Positions 1 to 7,463 of a DNA stretch of 64,000 bases are shown here, in pieces. The stretch comes from CBDAPI01 sp965248635 (GTDB lineage: Bacteria; Acidobacteriota; UBA6911; RPQK01; CBDAPI01). The position numbers and the translations under genes are program-made. The stretch lies in assembly GCA_965248635.1 (NCBI GenBank), contig OZ252114.1, forward strand, positions 1,798,001 through 1,862,000, in the 5' to 3' direction. Every line of letters begins with the position of its first letter. Positions within the stretch are counted from its first letter, which is position 1. A model generated the notes under the pieces. It did no database searches, was not told the DNA's origin, and saw only the letters and a list, made by a program, of their open reading frames with translations.

Positions 1-768
1 GAGCAGGTCGATCTGGGAAGCCGGGAGCGAGGGCATCAGATCCTTGGCACGAAGCAGCAGTTGCTGTTCTCTCTCGACAATCTCCGCGGACGGAATCAGC
101 TCGAGGTGAGCCGGTTGGTGGTAGGCATTCTCAATAATGGCCAGCCCCATGAGCACTTTGCCGGTCTCGATGATCCTGCTGGCTTTGGTGATGATCAGTC
201 GTTCGTAGCCCAGCGAGTGCGTAAAACGGTGGAGATGCGTTGCTCCGTCGATGTTGCCCAGACCGACGGCGGCCAGTTTCATCAAGCCGCTCTCCGCCTT
301 CCCCTTGAAGTCCGTATGCGGCTTGACTCTATTGACGAGAATGATCCCATCCGATTCGAATGCGGCCCGGTCCACGTGGACCGGAACGCCGTCGACGGTC
401 GGGCTGATCTCCACGACGTCCATTGAGGCAACCAGGGGGGCTCCGACCTTCGATTCCGTAATCCCGTAGTCGGACAGAATCTGGGTCTGACCCTCGGCCG
501 TCCCACCGCCGTGGCTTCCCATGGCCGGAACGATGAAGGGATCGGCGCCGGCTCTCTTGAGCTCCTCAACGAGAATCCGAATGATGTCGGAGAGCTGGGA
601 AATACCTCGGCTCCCCGCGCAGACGGCAACCCTCCGACCGGATGTTCCTTGCAGAAGCTCTTTCTTGTGCTGGAATTCTGAGAGCAGGGTTGACCGGATA
701 TTCTCAACGCGTTGCGGGTCGAACCGCTGCGTGACCGTAGCTACCTGAGGAAATTGGAAAGTCGCCAT
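1..768 (-). CDS. Lactate racemase-domain (DUF2088/LarA-like) protein, 3' part cut by window edge
   Basis: The reading frame is open for 256 codons from ATG at 768 to the window edge, so the C-terminus is missing. The N-terminal half shows a glycine-rich nucleotide/cofactor-type stretch (CAGSRGI), then AMGSHGGGTAEGQ and VNRVKPHTDFKG, which match the N-terminal domain of lactate racemase LarA and the larger DUF2088 family. True LarA uses a nickel-pincer cofactor to interconvert D- and L-lactate. Many DUF2088 proteins have no proven substrate, so only the family is called. It is divergent from the symporter operon that starts at 984. No signal peptide is visible, which suggests a cytoplasmic enzyme. 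Confidence 0.8.
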   Translation of the reverse strand, partial: MATFQFPQVATVTQRFDPQRVENIRSTLLSEFQHKKELLQGTSGRRVAVCAGSRGISQLSDIIRILVEELKRAGADPFIVPAMGSHGGGTAEGQTQILSDYGITESKVGAPLVASMDVVEISPTVDGVPVHVDRAAFESDGIILVNRVKPHTDFKGKAESGLMKLAAVGLGNIDGATHLHRFTHSLGYERLIITKASRIIETGKVLMGLAIIENAYHQPAHLELIPSAEIVEREQQLLLRAKDLMPSLPASQIDLL

Positions 769-819
769 TGAATGAAATCTACCTTTGCACACAGACGTTG
801 TCAAAAGTCCGCTTGGCAA

Positions 820-890
820 CCCGGTGCTTCCGCACCGGGCTCTGATTCCTGCCAGGTGAAGCGATCAGAGCCCCTGGCGGAAGCCAGGGG
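820..890. other. Three consecutive hairpins in the divergent intergenic region
   Basis: Three back-to-back perfect stems are readable: CCCGGTGC/GCACCGGG (820-839, 4-nt loop), GCTCTGAT/ATCAGAGC (839-871, 17-nt loop) and CCCCTGGC/GCCAGGGG (871-890, GGAA loop). They share their junction bases and lie about 95 nt upstream of the small ORF at 984. No T-tract follows on either strand, so a simple terminator is unlikely. It could be a leader RNA, a cis-regulatory element or a mobile palindrome. I cannot assign it to a riboswitch class. Confidence 0.5.
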
Positions 891-983
891 AGGAGTGAAT
901 CTCGCCTTTTCGACAGTCTCGCTTTACGGGCAGTACTGATATGGGAGAGACTGACTCGCACGGACAACCCTGGTCGGGAACTC

Positions 984-1148
984 ATGAGTGAAAGCAACCC
1001 TACTGTCTCCCCTGGAGTTGACTCTGCGCCGAGGTCCGAGCCCCGGGAATGGCCGGAGAAGCGCTTCGCCCTTCTTTATGCCGCTGTCTTGATTCACACG
1101 GTGGGAACGATCTGTGCCCTCTGGTTTCTCTCCAGAATGTTTGACTGA
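984..1148 (+). CDS. Small single-TM protein coupled to the SSS symporter
   Basis: A 54-codon ORF begins at ATG 984 and ends in TGA whose last base is the first base of the symporter ATG (TGATG overlap at 1146-1150), the usual arrangement for translational coupling. The first ~26 residues are polar and charged (PRSEPREWPEKR). The rest is one hydrophobic helix (LLYAAVLIHTVGTICALWFL). Other sodium:solute symporters have short membrane partners encoded just upstream, for example YjcH with ActP or YhdT with PanF. This peptide is shorter and I see no clear sequence match to those families. Its role as an accessory subunit is inferred from position and topology. Confidence 0.6.
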   Translation: MSESNPTVSPGVDSAPRSEPREWPEKRFALLYAAVLIHTVGTICALWFLSRMFD

Positions 1149-2812
1149 TGCACCTGCTGGATTGGCTCATCGTTGCAGCATACCTGGTCTACATTGTGGT
1201 GGACGGGATTCGGCGGAGTCGGGGCACACACGAACTCAAAGGCTACTTTCTGGCCAATCGAAGCCTACCCTGGTGGGCCGTCGGGCTCTCCATCATGGCC
1301 ACCCAGATGAGCGCCATCACCCTGGTCGGGACGACCGGTCAGGGCTACCAGGACGGCATGCGCTTCATCCAGTTCTATTTTGGCCTGCCCCTGGCGATGG
1401 TCATCCTGTGCCTCACGGTGGTCCCTTTCTTTCACCGCTCCGGCATATTCACGGCTTACGAGTACCTGGAGCAGCGTTTCGACGCTCGAACCCGAACCTT
1501 GACGAGCTTGCTTTTTCTGGCCTCACGCGGTCTGCAGTGCGGGGTGATCATCTCGGCCCCTGCTGTCATTCTTTCGATCGTCCTGGGGTGGAATCTAATT
1601 CTCACGGTGCTGGCGATCGGACTTCCGACCGTTGTTTATACGATGATTGGAGGCGTCCAGGCCGTCACCTGGGCCGACGTGAAGCAAATGGTCCTGATCT
1701 TAACGGGAATGGCGGTGGTGCTGATTGTCATCGTCGGGCAGCTTCCCGAGGAAGTCTCTTTTTCCAGCGCACTCCAGATCGCCGGAGCGGCGGGTCGACT
1801 GCAGACAGTCGATTTCTCATTTGATCTGTCTCGCACCTATACGTTCTGGTCGGGGCTGCTGGGAGGGACCTTTCTGATGCTTTCTTACTTTGGTTGTGAC
1901 CAGAGTCAGGTGCAGCGTTACCTGACCGCACGTTCCGTAACCGAAGGGCGAGTCTCTCTCTTGATGAGTGCCTTCCTGAAGATCCCACTACAGTTTGCCA
2001 TTCTCCTGATCGGGGTGCTGGTCTTCGTATTTTTCAACTTTTCAGATACGCCTGTCGTGTTCAGCCCCGGCGAGCTGGAGAAGGCTGAGACGCAGAGCGG
2101 CTTTGCCGAGCTGGCCAGGCAGCATGATGAGGTACAGGGTCAACTCAGGGAGACGGCTATCCAGTTCGCATCCACCCCGCGCGGGAGCGTAGAGGGGCGC
2201 CAGGATTATCTCCGGGCGTTGAGGCAGAGGGACGCGATCAGGGAAGACTTGAGCGAGATGCTGGGGGGAGAAGTCAATGATGTCAACTACGTTTTCCCGT
2301 ACTTCGTAACCCACCATCTTCCCATCGGAATCGTGGGAATGATAATCGCCGCGATATTTGCCGCTGCCATGTCAAGCATCTCTGCAGAACTGAATGCGCT
2401 GTCCGCAGCAACCGTCATGGATATCTACCGGCGCCTGATCCGGAAGGAAGCGAGTGATGCCCACTATCTGCGGGTGTCCAAGCTCGCCACTGCCGGCTGG
2501 GGATTGATGGCCTGCTCGGTAGCGGTGTACGCCAGCCGGCTGGGTTCCCTGATCGAGGTCGTGAACTTCTTCGGGTCATTTTTTTACGGTTCTCTTCTGG
2601 GCGTGTTCGTGCTCGCGATCGGAACCAGATGGGCCACCTCCCGTTCTGCCTTTGTCGGATTGATAGCCGGCATGGTGGCGGTTGCAATCTTCGGAAAGAC
2701 GACAGATTATTCTTTTCTCTGGTACAACCTGGTAGGTGTCCTCACCGTGGTCGTGGTGGGGTTTCTGGTCTGGTTCGGGGAAAGGATCTATCGGTCGAGT
2801 AAACCAGCCTGA
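1148..2812 (+). CDS. Sodium:solute symporter (SSS family)
   Basis: This 554-residue polytopic membrane protein has the SSS family layout. The first helix is near residues 4-20. It is followed by RSLPWWAVGLSIMATQMSA, the conserved TM2 region where the family binds sodium and substrate, then FGCDQSQVQRYLTARS, the characteristic SSS signature. A cytoplasmic insertion of about 80 charged residues (about 310-385) separates the helices. The C-terminal half carries AAIFAAAMSSISAELNALS, which contains the Ser pair used for the second sodium site. The substrate cannot be read from sequence. The gene is coupled to the 54-aa peptide upstream and followed after 24 nt by a secreted PIG-L deacetylase, so it may import the deacetylase product. 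Confidence 0.88.
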   Translation: MHLLDWLIVAAYLVYIVVDGIRRSRGTHELKGYFLANRSLPWWAVGLSIMATQMSAITLVGTTGQGYQDGMRFIQFYFGLPLAMVILCLTVVPFFHRSGIFTAYEYLEQRFDARTRTLTSLLFLASRGLQCGVIISAPAVILSIVLGWNLILTVLAIGLPTVVYTMIGGVQAVTWADVKQMVLILTGMAVVLIVIVGQLPEEVSFSSALQIAGAAGRLQTVDFSFDLSRTYTFWSGLLGGTFLMLSYFGCDQSQVQRYLTARSVTEGRVSLLMSAFLKIPLQFAILLIGVLVFVFFNFSDTPVVFSPGELEKAETQSGFAELARQHDEVQGQLRETAIQFASTPRGSVEGRQDYLRALRQRDAIREDLSEMLGGEVNDVNYVFPYFVTHHLPIGIVGMIIAAIFAAAMSSISAELNALSAATVMDIYRRLIRKEASDAHYLRVSKLATAGWGLMACSVAVYASRLGSLIEVVNFFGSFFYGSLLGVFVLAIGTRWATSRSAFVGLIAGMVAVAIFGKTTDYSFLWYNLVGVLTVVVVGFLVWFGERIYRSSKPA

Positions 2813-2836
2813 GTTCCACGGTGGAGTGAATCGAGT

Positions 2837-5512
2837 ATGCTGCTACGTACGACCCTGCTCCTGGCACTCTTCGTTTCTTCGGCTCTGGCTCAGAGGCCCC
2901 GCCTGGATCAGGGGGCGACCGGGCTGGCACTGGCCCTGCGACGACTCCCTGTAATGGGATCGCTTCTGCACATTACCGCTCACCCCGATGACGAGGACAA
3001 TCCCCTCTTGGTGATGATGCGCCGGGGACAAGGCTTTCGAACCGGGCTCCTCACCCTGACCCGGGGAGACGGCGGCCAGAACGAGATTGGACCCGAGTTG
3101 TTCCAGGCTCTGGGCATCATTCGCACCGAAGAGCTCATGTCAATGCATCGTTACGACGACGCCCGGCAGTTCTTCACCCGGGCCTACGAGTTCGGCTATT
3201 CCTTCAGTGTTGAGGAGACCCTGGGGCGCTGGGGAGAAGAACCGATCCTGGAGGACATGGTCCGCGTGATCCGCGGCTTCCGACCCCAAGTGATCCTTTC
3301 ACTCCCGAGAGGGGGTAAAGGCGGAGGACAGCATCATCAGGCCTCGGCGCTGCTAGCCGAAAGGGCGTTCCATGCGGCCGCCGATCCCGCCCGTTTCTCC
3401 CATCAGCTGCAGGAAGGACTTCGCCCCTGGAAGGCGGCCAAGCTGTACGAGAGGTTCCGGTGGCAGGGCGGAGGCGAGGCATCGGCTGAGCGACCACCAC
3501 GGGTCGTCGAGGTGTCCACCGGTGCTTACGATCCTATTCTGGGCCGGACCTTTGCCCAGCTCGGGGCCGAGTCCCGATCGATGCACAGGTGCCAGGGCAT
3601 GGCGCAGCTGCTGGTCGCTCCCGGCGAGCGGTCGTCGCTGTGGAATCCGGTTGCCTTTCACGCGATCGCAGGAAAGGACAGGGAAGCCGATCTGTTCGAG
3701 GGGATCGATACCAGCTTGATGGCACTCACCCTCCTTGCCGAGACAGATCTGGATGAACTCCCTTTTCTGGTCCCCTCAATCAATCGGATTCAACGGGCCA
3801 TCCGCGAGGCCGGGGAGGCTTTCGACCCCCGCCACCCGGGATTGACGACGCCCTTTGTGGCCGAGGGCTTGGGGAGGGTTCGCCTGCTGCGACAGCAGTT
3901 CTACGTCGCCGGGCTGGCTGAGGAGGACGAGTACGAGATCTTCTTTCTCCTGAGGAAGAAGGAAGAGGATTTTGTCCACGCCCTCAACCTGGCAAATCAA
4001 CTGACGCTGGAAGCTGTGGTCGATGACGGGCGGGTCACGCCCGGGCAGGATCTGGAACTCACTGTGGTTCTCTTCAATGGCGGCTCTCACCCGGTTGTGG
4101 TTGAGGGCTGGGAAACGATGACGAGCGGGCGCTGGCAGATTGAGTATCCGGGTAACTCCGACTTCGACAATTTTGAACTTGCGGCAGGCGAGGTTCGGAC
4201 TTTCAAGATCGGTGTCGGAGTGAGTTTCAACGCCGAAGCCACGGAGCCCTACTGGAGTGGCCCGGAGCCGGCTGCGGATCGCTTTCGAATTAAGGGGGAA
4301 GATGCTTCCTCGCCCTGGGGTCGCCCCGAGCTGGCTGTCCGAGTCGAGTACAAGAGCTTTGGCGTGGAGGGTCATCTGGGCGCCCCTGCCCAGTATCCGT
4401 ACACCGGTCCCTGGGTGGGGGGAGAACAGCGCCACGACCTGATGGTGGTGCCCCGGATCTCTCTCTCTGTGGAGCCGGGGGTCAGCGTGCTTCCTCTCTC
4501 GGCTGCCCGAAAAGGCCGGGAGCTGCGGGTTCAAGTCACCCACAACGGGAACCAGGCCGTTGCCGGAGAAGTTGCCCTGGAAGCCCCGAGAGGCTGGAAG
4601 ATCCTTCCCCCGTTCCATTCATTGAGGTTTGAGCGAGAGGAAGAATCAATCGCGACGACCTTTACCGTCTACCCGCCGGAGACTCTCCGGGAGGGCTCCT
4701 TCGAGATCCGGGCGGTTGCGGATTTTGGGGGACGGAGCTTTGGCCGGGGATTTCAAGTCATCGACTACCATCACATTCAGCGGAGGCACCTCTACCAGCC
4801 TGCCGAAGTTCGTCTCCAGGCTCTGGACGTTGAGATCGATCCCGAGGTGCGAATCGGCTACATCGTGGGCGTTGGGGACTATGTTCCAGAGGCTCTGGGG
4901 CAACTAGGGGCAGACTTCGAGCTGCTGGGACCCGACCAGCTGGCTTTTTCCGATCTGGATCGATTCGACACCATCGTCACCGGGGTTCGTGCCTATCTCA
5001 ACCGGGAAGACCTGAAGGCCTACAACAATCGCCTGCTCGAGTGGGTCCAGCGGGGTGGGACTCTGATCGTCCAGTACAACAAATTTGAATTCAACGGTTC
5101 GAGATCAAGCGGGGAGGTCCCAGGGTTTTCTGACAGTCCCTTTGCCCCCTTTCCAGTGGTGGTGGGTCGGGGTCGGGTGACGGACGAGAATGCACCGATT
5201 CGAGTCGTGGTTCCCGATCATCCACTGTTTCGGACGCCCAACTCGATCGGGGAAGGAGACTGGCGGGGATGGGTACAGGAACGGGGACTCTATTTTCTGG
5301 GCCGGAAGGATCCCCGCTACCGCGATCTGGTTGCGATGGAGGATCCGTTTCCCTTTAATGCGGGTGAGAAGCTGGGGTCCCTGGTCGAAGCTCGTTACGG
5401 AAAGGGTCGCTGGATCTACGTGGGCCTGGGCCTGTGGCGCCAGCTTCCTGCCGGAGTCCCGGGAAGCTATCGCCTGCTGGCCAACCTGGTGTCACTGGGG
5501 CGGGCTGAATAA
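2837..5512 (+). CDS. Secreted PIG-L (LmbE) family deacetylase/amidase, multidomain
   Basis: An 891-residue protein with a clear signal peptide (LLLALFVSSALAQ, cleavage near residue 19). The LmbE zinc site is visible: AHPDDE at residues 48-53 and a GGQHHQ motif near residue 165. PIG-L/LmbE enzymes hydrolyse N-acyl groups, typically from glucosamine-type sugars; BshB and MshB belong here. The middle region (about 390-640) holds beta-rich, NEW3-like segments. The C-terminal region (about 660-830) resembles a class I glutamine-amidotransferase-like fold without an evident catalytic cysteine. It is far longer than cytoplasmic BshB (about 230 aa). It forms a unit with the symporter upstream and converges with bshC. 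Substrate unknown. Confidence 0.85.
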   Translation: MLLRTTLLLALFVSSALAQRPRLDQGATGLALALRRLPVMGSLLHITAHPDDEDNPLLVMMRRGQGFRTGLLTLTRGDGGQNEIGPELFQALGIIRTEELMSMHRYDDARQFFTRAYEFGYSFSVEETLGRWGEEPILEDMVRVIRGFRPQVILSLPRGGKGGGQHHQASALLAERAFHAAADPARFSHQLQEGLRPWKAAKLYERFRWQGGGEASAERPPRVVEVSTGAYDPILGRTFAQLGAESRSMHRCQGMAQLLVAPGERSSLWNPVAFHAIAGKDREADLFEGIDTSLMALTLLAETDLDELPFLVPSINRIQRAIREAGEAFDPRHPGLTTPFVAEGLGRVRLLRQQFYVAGLAEEDEYEIFFLLRKKEEDFVHALNLANQLTLEAVVDDGRVTPGQDLELTVVLFNGGSHPVVVEGWETMTSGRWQIEYPGNSDFDNFELAAGEVRTFKIGVGVSFNAEATEPYWSGPEPAADRFRIKGEDASSPWGRPELAVRVEYKSFGVEGHLGAPAQYPYTGPWVGGEQRHDLMVVPRISLSVEPGVSVLPLSAARKGRELRVQVTHNGNQAVAGEVALEAPRGWKILPPFHSLRFEREEESIATTFTVYPPETLREGSFEIRAVADFGGRSFGRGFQVIDYHHIQRRHLYQPAEVRLQALDVEIDPEVRIGYIVGVGDYVPEALGQLGADFELLGPDQLAFSDLDRFDTIVTGVRAYLNREDLKAYNNRLLEWVQRGGTLIVQYNKFEFNGSRSSGEVPGFSDSPFAPFPVVVGRGRVTDENAPIRVVVPDHPLFRTPNSIGEGDWRGWVQERGLYFLGRKDPRYRDLVAMEDPFPFNAGEKLGSLVEARYGKGRWIYVGLGLWRQLPAGVPGSYRLLANLVSLGRAE

Positions 5513-5534
5513 ACGTTCCGCGTTGTGCCCTTGT

Positions 5535-5606
5535 GAAATTGGGAGAGGCCTCAGGGCTGCGTCCGGGAATTTAAACGTCCTCCGCCCTGAGGCCCCTCCC
5601 AATTTC
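5535..5606. terminator. Long hairpin between convergent genes, candidate bidirectional terminator
   Basis: Arms 5535-5557 and 5584-5606 are 23-nt inverted repeats with one mismatch, separated by 26 nt, starting 23 nt after the PIG-L stop. There is no strong U-tract on either side, so intrinsic termination is not certain. The position between convergent genes supports a 3'-end role. Confidence 0.45.
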
Positions 5607-5647
5607 ATGAGGAACTGTGACAACAAAGAAGCACCAGAGGCAGGAGC

Positions 5648-5682
5648 TTTAGTGCCGACTGCCCGGGACAGTGCACTAGAGT
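5648..5682. repeat. Imperfect palindrome carrying MITE-type end sequence; supplies the bshC stop codon
   Basis: CTTTAGTGC...GCACTAGAG forms an imperfect 35-bp palindrome. Its right arm (GGGACAGTGCACTAG) matches the terminal repeat of the 169-bp element at 11803-11971. The TAG stop of bshC lies in the CTAG of this arm. It looks like a collapsed or solo end of the same small mobile element. Confidence 0.45.
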
Positions 5683-7307
5683 TGCAACAGTCGATGCGAG
5701 AAACAATGGGGGTCGGTCAGCTCCGTGATCTCATTCAGGAAACCGGGCCCCCGATCCATCAGGAAGTGGTTGAAGTTGATGACTCGCTCCTGCAACTTGT
5801 TCATGGGTCTGAGATGGTTGAGAAGATGGTCGAGGTGCTGCCTCAGCGAGGGGGCTGTACGACGGTGATTCACGACGAAACGGGATTTCACCTTGTCCAG
5901 CTGGTAGAGCATCTTCTCCCGGGTATTCTCGAGCATCGCCGACACGGTTGGGTCAGAAGCGTGGATCAACTGCTGAAGCTCCTGAAGGCGCTGCCGCAAC
6001 TCCGCCGACACCGAATCCATCTGCTGGAGAGCCTCACCTTGCTGGCTCTTTCTGAGAATGATCTCGGTGAGATCGTCTGCTGATCTCTGGAGAACATCCA
6101 GGGGAGTGATGTGGTGACGTTTCAAATGCCGCTGGTCCCGGTGATTCACAATTGTGAACCCGGCCCTGGGTAGAATGACCGGCTCCAGATCCCAGTGGCT
6201 GGCAAAGGAATTCAATTGCGCGAAATAGGCAACCTCCGAGGGGCCGCCTACGTAAAAAGCCGTGGGGAAGAGGTAGTCTTGAAGGATGGGGCGGAGCAGA
6301 ACATTGACACTCAGTTGTCCCGGGTCGTCCAGGGCAACTTGCAGCAGCTCCTTGCTCGAAAAGGAAAGCTCTCTCTTCTCCTTGGCTCGATACCTGCCCT
6401 CTTCCCAGAGCAGTTTGTAGCGTCGTGACCCGTCTACCAAGAAAAGGAGGCTTTCGTGATCGTCTACCCAGACCTGCGGGTCATAGCCCGCCTCCACAAT
6501 CGCCTGATTGCGCTCCACCAAAGCTTCGATGATCGGCTGGCGCCGGGTCACGGCGATCTCGTAGAAGCGCGAAAGTGAGTGCTGATAGCCTTCCATGAGA
6601 GGATCGAAGACAATCAAGCCGTAGTCGCTGAAGAGGCGGCTGATCCAGGCGGCGAATGCCTCTCGAAAGCTGCGGTCCTTGCTGTAGTCCCTCTCCAGGC
6701 CCTCCAGAATTGTTTCGGAAAAGGGGTGAAAATCCACGCTTGAGCGCAATTCGCTGAGGCAGGTCCCGATCGAGGACAAGGGGACGGTTCCAGCCATCTG
6801 ACACGAATCCTCGGGATCGTCCGGAAACGTGACAGGGACGAGTTTTGCATCTGAGCCGACAAAATGGGTGTGACGGATCTCCTCGAAGTCCGAATCGTTG
6901 GAGGCCAGCCAGAACACCGGCACTGCGTTGACTCCCTGCTTCCCCAGGCTCTGCGCCATGCGGATGGCAGTCGCCGCCTTGAAAACCGTGTAAGACGGGC
7001 CACCGAACAAGGTCACCTGCTGCCCGGTCACCACCGCCACGCAGTCCTCCGACTCAAAGGCCTTGAGATTCCGGACCAGAGCCTCGCCAGGGTGAAGTGT
7101 GCTGTTATATTTGGCCAGGGCGGCGGCAAAAGGCTTCCTGGGGACGCCGCAGGAGCGGCGGGCCCGGTCGAGGCGTTGACCCAGCTCCGGCTCTGCTAGA
7201 GAGGGTGGATGATAGAAATCCCGCACGGTTTCGAAGCGGTGCGCGAAATCGACAAACAGCGGATTCTGTCCCGGAAGGCTTCCGAAAGGCAGGCACACAC
7301 TATCCAT
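5676..7307 (-). CDS. bshC: Bacillithiol biosynthesis cysteine-adding enzyme BshC
   Basis: The 543-residue length fits the BshC family (about 530-545). Recognised BshC segments include VTGQQVTLFGGPSYTVFKA near residue 95, FWLASNDSDFEEI near residue 155, RPILQDYLFPTAFYVGGPSEV near residue 340 and a C-terminal coiled-coil rich in Leu, Gln and Arg. BshC adds L-cysteine to glucosaminyl-malate in the last step of bacillithiol synthesis. The start at 7307 is followed by a typical N-terminus (MDSVCLPFGSLPGQ). The stop codon lies in a MITE-like palindrome, so the last residues may not be ancestral. No bshA is visible in the window. The PIG-L protein next door is the only BshB-superfamily member here. 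Confidence 0.92.
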   Translation of the reverse strand: MDSVCLPFGSLPGQNPLFVDFAHRFETVRDFYHPPSLAEPELGQRLDRARRSCGVPRKPFAAALAKYNSTLHPGEALVRNLKAFESEDCVAVVTGQQVTLFGGPSYTVFKAATAIRMAQSLGKQGVNAVPVFWLASNDSDFEEIRHTHFVGSDAKLVPVTFPDDPEDSCQMAGTVPLSSIGTCLSELRSSVDFHPFSETILEGLERDYSKDRSFREAFAAWISRLFSDYGLIVFDPLMEGYQHSLSRFYEIAVTRRQPIIEALVERNQAIVEAGYDPQVWVDDHESLLFLVDGSRRYKLLWEEGRYRAKEKRELSFSSKELLQVALDDPGQLSVNVLLRPILQDYLFPTAFYVGGPSEVAYFAQLNSFASHWDLEPVILPRAGFTIVNHRDQRHLKRHHITPLDVLQRSADDLTEIILRKSQQGEALQQMDSVSAELRQRLQELQQLIHASDPTVSAMLENTREKMLYQLDKVKSRFVVNHRRTAPSLRQHLDHLLNHLRPMNKLQERVINFNHFLMDRGPGFLNEITELTDPHCFSHRLLQL

Positions 7308-7321
7308 TGCGACAGCAACTA

Positions 7322-7353
7322 GGTTTTAGGTTCTGGGTTCTGGGTTCTGGGTT
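7322..7353. repeat. Heptamer tandem repeat (GGTTCTG)
   Basis: The 7-bp unit GGTTCTG is repeated with slight variation just upstream of bshC, in a 156-bp gap that otherwise holds no gene. It belongs to the same style of intergenic short repeats as those near 10.1, 10.75 and 62.7 kb. Confidence 0.6.
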
Positions 7354-7463
7354 ACTTGTATCGAGTTCATCTTTCATGATGAGTCAGTTTCGGGACCGCT
7401 TCCATACTTGCCTGGGTGCCGGTCTGTTGTGCATAAAAGGACGCTTGGGCCCCCTTATTTGTT

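Noticed and set aside
282..707. Arg/Ser/Pro-rich ORFs opposite or out of frame with clear genes (e.g. 282-707 minus, 8105-8563 minus, 52726-53274 minus)
   Set aside because: They are shadow frames of GC-rich coding sequence with no family features, signal peptides or ribosome sites.
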